NCBI GenBank assembly: GCA_022826645.1
Contig: JAJDUM010000097.1
Location: 62,001-126,000 of the forward strand
Length of the DNA stretch: 64,000 bases
Origin: Candidatus Poribacteria bacterium
GTDB lineage: Bacteria > Poribacteria > WGA-4E > PCPOR2b
Reading direction: 5' to 3'
Positions 61,869 through 64,000 of the stretch are shown piece by piece. Every line of letters begins with the position of its first letter. The stretch's first letter is position 1. Made by a program: the position numbers and the translations under genes. Below the pieces are notes generated by a model. The model worked only from the letters and a program-made list of their open reading frames with translations, made no database searches and was not told the DNA's origin.

Positions 61869-61929
61869 CTTTGTACCCCTTTCAAGACTATGGTGAATTG
61901 TAAAAAAATAGACACTTTCGCCACCCGGT

Positions 61930-61951
61930 AGGTGCGGTTAGAAACCGCACC
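61930..61951. repeat. Hairpin before the alcohol dehydrogenase gene
   Basis: GGTGCGGTT (61931-61939) and AACCGCACC (61943-61951) form a perfect 9 bp stem with a 3 base loop. It lies in the 105 bp spacer between the glycosidase-like and dehydrogenase genes, where it could end the upstream transcript or be a dispersed repeat. There is no T-run. Confidence 0.5.
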
Positions 61952-61973
61952 GGTTGGGAGTGTCTCCTTAATT

Positions 61974-63401
61974 CTAAGATTCACTATAAGTCGAGGTTGA
62001 ACCGAACCAGTAGGAGTAAAACCGTCCGTTTTGGAGGGCAAAGCGGAGGCGGATAGTTTGTCCCAAAAATTGAGCTATATTTCCATCAGTCCATTCAATG
62101 CGCGCAGCGGGATAATCGCCGTGAAGTCGGGCGGATGCTGCAAGCGTCTCGCCATCGGCGGAAAGCATTTCGACGCCCAACTCGCCGTTCGGTACATCGA
62201 CATTGACGAAGAGTAAGTCACCGTTTAGCGTAAAAGGCTCCGTACAAATGACCCCAACCTCTTTCCCGGCACCAAGGGAGATGAACCCGTCACGCCGCAG
62301 CACAGCCAAGCAGACTGCGCTGCTGTCGGGATGGTAGTCGTCATAACCGGGCAGGTCGCCGGAGGTGATGAAGGCATACTGCTTAGTTCCTGTGTAATAA
62401 AACCATAGTTCGTCACCTCGCACGACAGCGTTGGAGGGACCGAGCAGCCCTTGCAAATCGTAAGCACCGCCACCTAACGTTGAGGTTTCGATAAACGGCT
62501 TGCGTTCACCAACGCGTATCCAGTTTTTCAAATCACGGCTACAGGTCACCTGAATATTGTAGAAGCCGGTATAGTCGCCGTACTGCCTGACACACTCCAG
62601 GATATATGGTGACAGCCGCAGCCGGTCAAAACCGGGCCAATCGGTAGGGACCTTGCCGGTATGGTGATACATGGACGGCAACCCGATATATAACCCCTCG
62701 TAGCGAAATACTCCCATATTGTAGATTTGAACGCTGTAGTGTTCGGGTGTGTTGTATTCCGTTTGCCGGAGGTTGGGATCGGCAAGCCGAGCTGCGATAA
62801 CATCTCTGCCCATCTCCTGATCCACTTCGTCCGCGTGGAAAACGACCCCATAATCATCCCAGTGCTCAAAGTCCGTGCTGGTTGCCATGGCAACCGACCT
62901 GCCGTAGGGACCGGAACGTTTCACCGTGTGGATGAATAAACCCTCCTTTTCGTTGTAGGAGAAGTTTCCTTCATCTGAACTTGGCACGGCGGGCACATCT
63001 AATTTGGTCCAGTTTACCCCGTCCGGCGAAACTGCGAAACCCGCGTTGAGGAGCGCGGCTTTGTATCGCCTGTTCGGGTCCGGATCGTTTGGGTCACGGA
63101 CCGCCATCGGTCCCCCAATGTTCGGTTCAGGTCCCGGTGTCCAGTGAAGCCCGTCCGCGCTGGTGCGATAACTCTCATCTGTCCCAATAACCCAGAATTT
63201 ATAGACCTCTTCCTCTGGGTCCCATGCCGGTGTCGCGCGCGTTTGGATCGTCTGGGTCGGATTCGCACTCCGAACCACCGCACCTTTCTTGGTGGGTTGA
63301 TGCAGCATCCGGGTGAGGTTCTCAAGGCTTTCAATTCCAACATCGTCGAGAAATAGCTGCCGTTGACTGCATGGGACCCTGAAGTCCGTCGTATCACTCA
63401 T
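61974..63401 (-). CDS. Glycosidase-like beta-propeller protein
   Basis: A 475-residue protein, no signal peptide, with the repeated strands of a five-bladed propeller as in GH32, GH43 and GH130 families: PAWDPEEEVYKFWVIGTD, GPMAVRDPNDPDPNRRYKAA, DELWFYYTGTKQYAF. The N terminus is SQRQLFLDDVGIESLENL, and the C-terminal region resembles a jelly roll (FTLNGDLLFVNVDVPNGELG). The catalytic acids cannot be fixed by eye. It is first in a minus-strand run toward alcohol dehydrogenase, suggesting breakdown of a glycan or sugar conjugate. Confidence 0.75.
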   Translation of the reverse strand: MSDTTDFRVPCSQRQLFLDDVGIESLENLTRMLHQPTKKGAVVRSANPTQTIQTRATPAWDPEEEVYKFWVIGTDESYRTSADGLHWTPGPEPNIGGPMAVRDPNDPDPNRRYKAALLNAGFAVSPDGVNWTKLDVPAVPSSDEGNFSYNEKEGLFIHTVKRSGPYGRSVAMATSTDFEHWDDYGVVFHADEVDQEMGRDVIAARLADPNLRQTEYNTPEHYSVQIYNMGVFRYEGLYIGLPSMYHHTGKVPTDWPGFDRLRLSPYILECVRQYGDYTGFYNIQVTCSRDLKNWIRVGERKPFIETSTLGGGAYDLQGLLGPSNAVVRGDELWFYYTGTKQYAFITSGDLPGYDDYHPDSSAVCLAVLRRDGFISLGAGKEVGVICTEPFTLNGDLLFVNVDVPNGELGVEMLSADGETLAASARLHGDYPAARIEWTDGNIAQFLGQTIRLRFALQNGRFYSYWFGSTSTYSES

Positions 63402-63458
63402 CGAAGTCTTCCTTCTGTTAAGGGAATCGCGAAGGTGTATAACCCCATCTGCACATGC

Positions 63459-64000
63459 TTATGATGGCGGTTCGTTAATCGCCTGCATCAGGGCGTGAAT
63501 ATAACCGAAGCAATACCCAAAACCGACACCGCTAGGGTTTTCACCGGTGATCCCCGGCACATGGTCTGGCATCACCATATACGGGTAATCAACCTCTTTG
63601 AGGGTACGCAACGCTTTGAGCATATTCACATCACCTTCGTCTGGAAAGACCTCGACAAAATCGAGGAGACCGCCCTTGATGTTGCGGAAGTGGATGTTAA
63701 ACAACTTTTTCCGCTCGCCGAAATAGCGGATAACGTCGTAGATCTCCTCACCCGGATTCTCCAGCGATTCCGACATCGTTCCGATACAAAAGTTCAACCC
63801 ATGGTAAGGACTCTCGTGCATCTCAATGAATTTCTTGAAGCCTTCAACCGTGCCCATGACTCTGGCGACGCCCCGATATAACCGATCACCGATACTGGGA
63901 TCCTGTGGGTGGCAAGCCAGCCGTACCTTGTATTCTTCTGCTACGGGGACAACCCGCGAAAGGAAGTAGTCGATTCGCTCCCACATCTCGTCCGCGTCGG
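63459..64000 (-). CDS. uxuA: Mannonate dehydratase (UxuA-like), 3' part
   Basis: The frame is open through the right edge of the window, so the N terminus is missing. The 180-residue part has [34 protein letters not shown] and [14 protein letters not shown], which are UxuA landmarks: the His/Cys and Asp metal-site region of mannonate dehydratase, which makes 2-keto-3-deoxygluconate. The stop is at 63459. It is on the same strand as the sugar genes downstream and fits a hexuronate or related acid pathway. Confidence 0.85.
   Translation of the reverse strand, partial: DADEMWERIDYFLSRVVPVAEEYKVRLACHPQDPSIGDRLYRGVARVMGTVEGFKKFIEMHESPYHGLNFCIGTMSESLENPGEEIYDVIRYFGERKKLFNIHFRNIKGGLLDFVEVFPDEGDVNMLKALRTLKEVDYPYMVMPDHVPGITGENPSGVGFGYCFGYIHALMQAINEPPS

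Overview
The window is 64 kb of bacterial chromosome with no rRNA, tRNA, CRISPR array or recognisable transposase. The best guess for the organism is Candidatus Poribacteria or a close relative. This rests on a C-terminal sorting domain with NPFNPETWIPY and a final VASGVYFYQLR...TRRMVIVK, on secreted FG-GAP/ASPIC (CRTAC1-like) proteins, on phytanoyl-CoA dioxygenases beside sugar dehydrogenases, and on a Tricorn-like protease. The assignment comes from family knowledge and was not computed.

Layout. 1-6 kb: a division/cell-wall cluster (ftsI tail, murE, murF, mraY) interrupted by a secreted hypothetical gene and by three tandem genes for tiny one-helix membrane proteins; a degraded copy of the murE 3' end shows this spot was duplicated. 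6-10 kb: an SDR oxidoreductase, dcd, then glnA-glnB (ammonia assimilation and its PII sensor). 10-15.6 kb: a Gld-type ABC system (ATPase, permease, GldG-like, DUF4340) with a SprT-like zinc metalloprotease gene inside. 15.6-19 kb, minus strand: M24 peptidase, Gfo/Idh/MocA oxidoreductase, EamA transporter.

19.5-27.4 kb, minus strand: a type I restriction-modification locus (hsdM, a RipA-like membrane protein, hsdS, an 85-residue protein, hsdR). Its gaps are packed with palindromic and direct repeats, including two fragments that look like copies of the hsdM 3' end. 27.9-32 kb: an HTH plus metallo-beta-lactamase fusion and a membrane multiheme cytochrome with TPRs. 32.1-34.8 kb: a cluster of small genes (DUF4926, BrnT and partner, GNAT, an orphan antitoxin-like gene, DUF433, YgiT-type zinc finger) ending in a MITE-like insertion and a gene without a usual start codon.

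34.9-52.3 kb: metabolic genes (PhyH dioxygenase, glutamate dehydrogenase, epimerase, MDR dehydrogenase, MetE-like protein, FAH-family hydrolase, enolase-superfamily enzyme, Tricorn-like protease, TauE/SafE transporter, VOC protein) and a 1163-residue TPR/FG-GAP protein. 52.4-58.8 kb: a TlpA-like thioredoxin, an internally deleted surface-protein pseudogene, a mosaic zinc protease with LRR, dockerin-like and FlgD-like parts, and a second CRTAC1-like protein. 58.9-64 kb, minus strand: epimerase, PhyH dioxygenase, a small unknown, zinc alcohol dehydrogenase, a glycosidase-like beta-propeller and a UxuA-like dehydratase, which looks like a sugar or sugar-acid utilisation island.

Most unusual: a dispersed two-hairpin repeat whose stems change in a compensatory way and whose loop carries the same 26-27 bp palindrome inserted in three copies; the rearranged type I R-M locus with its RipA-like gene; and the tandem mini-membrane-protein genes in the cell-wall cluster.
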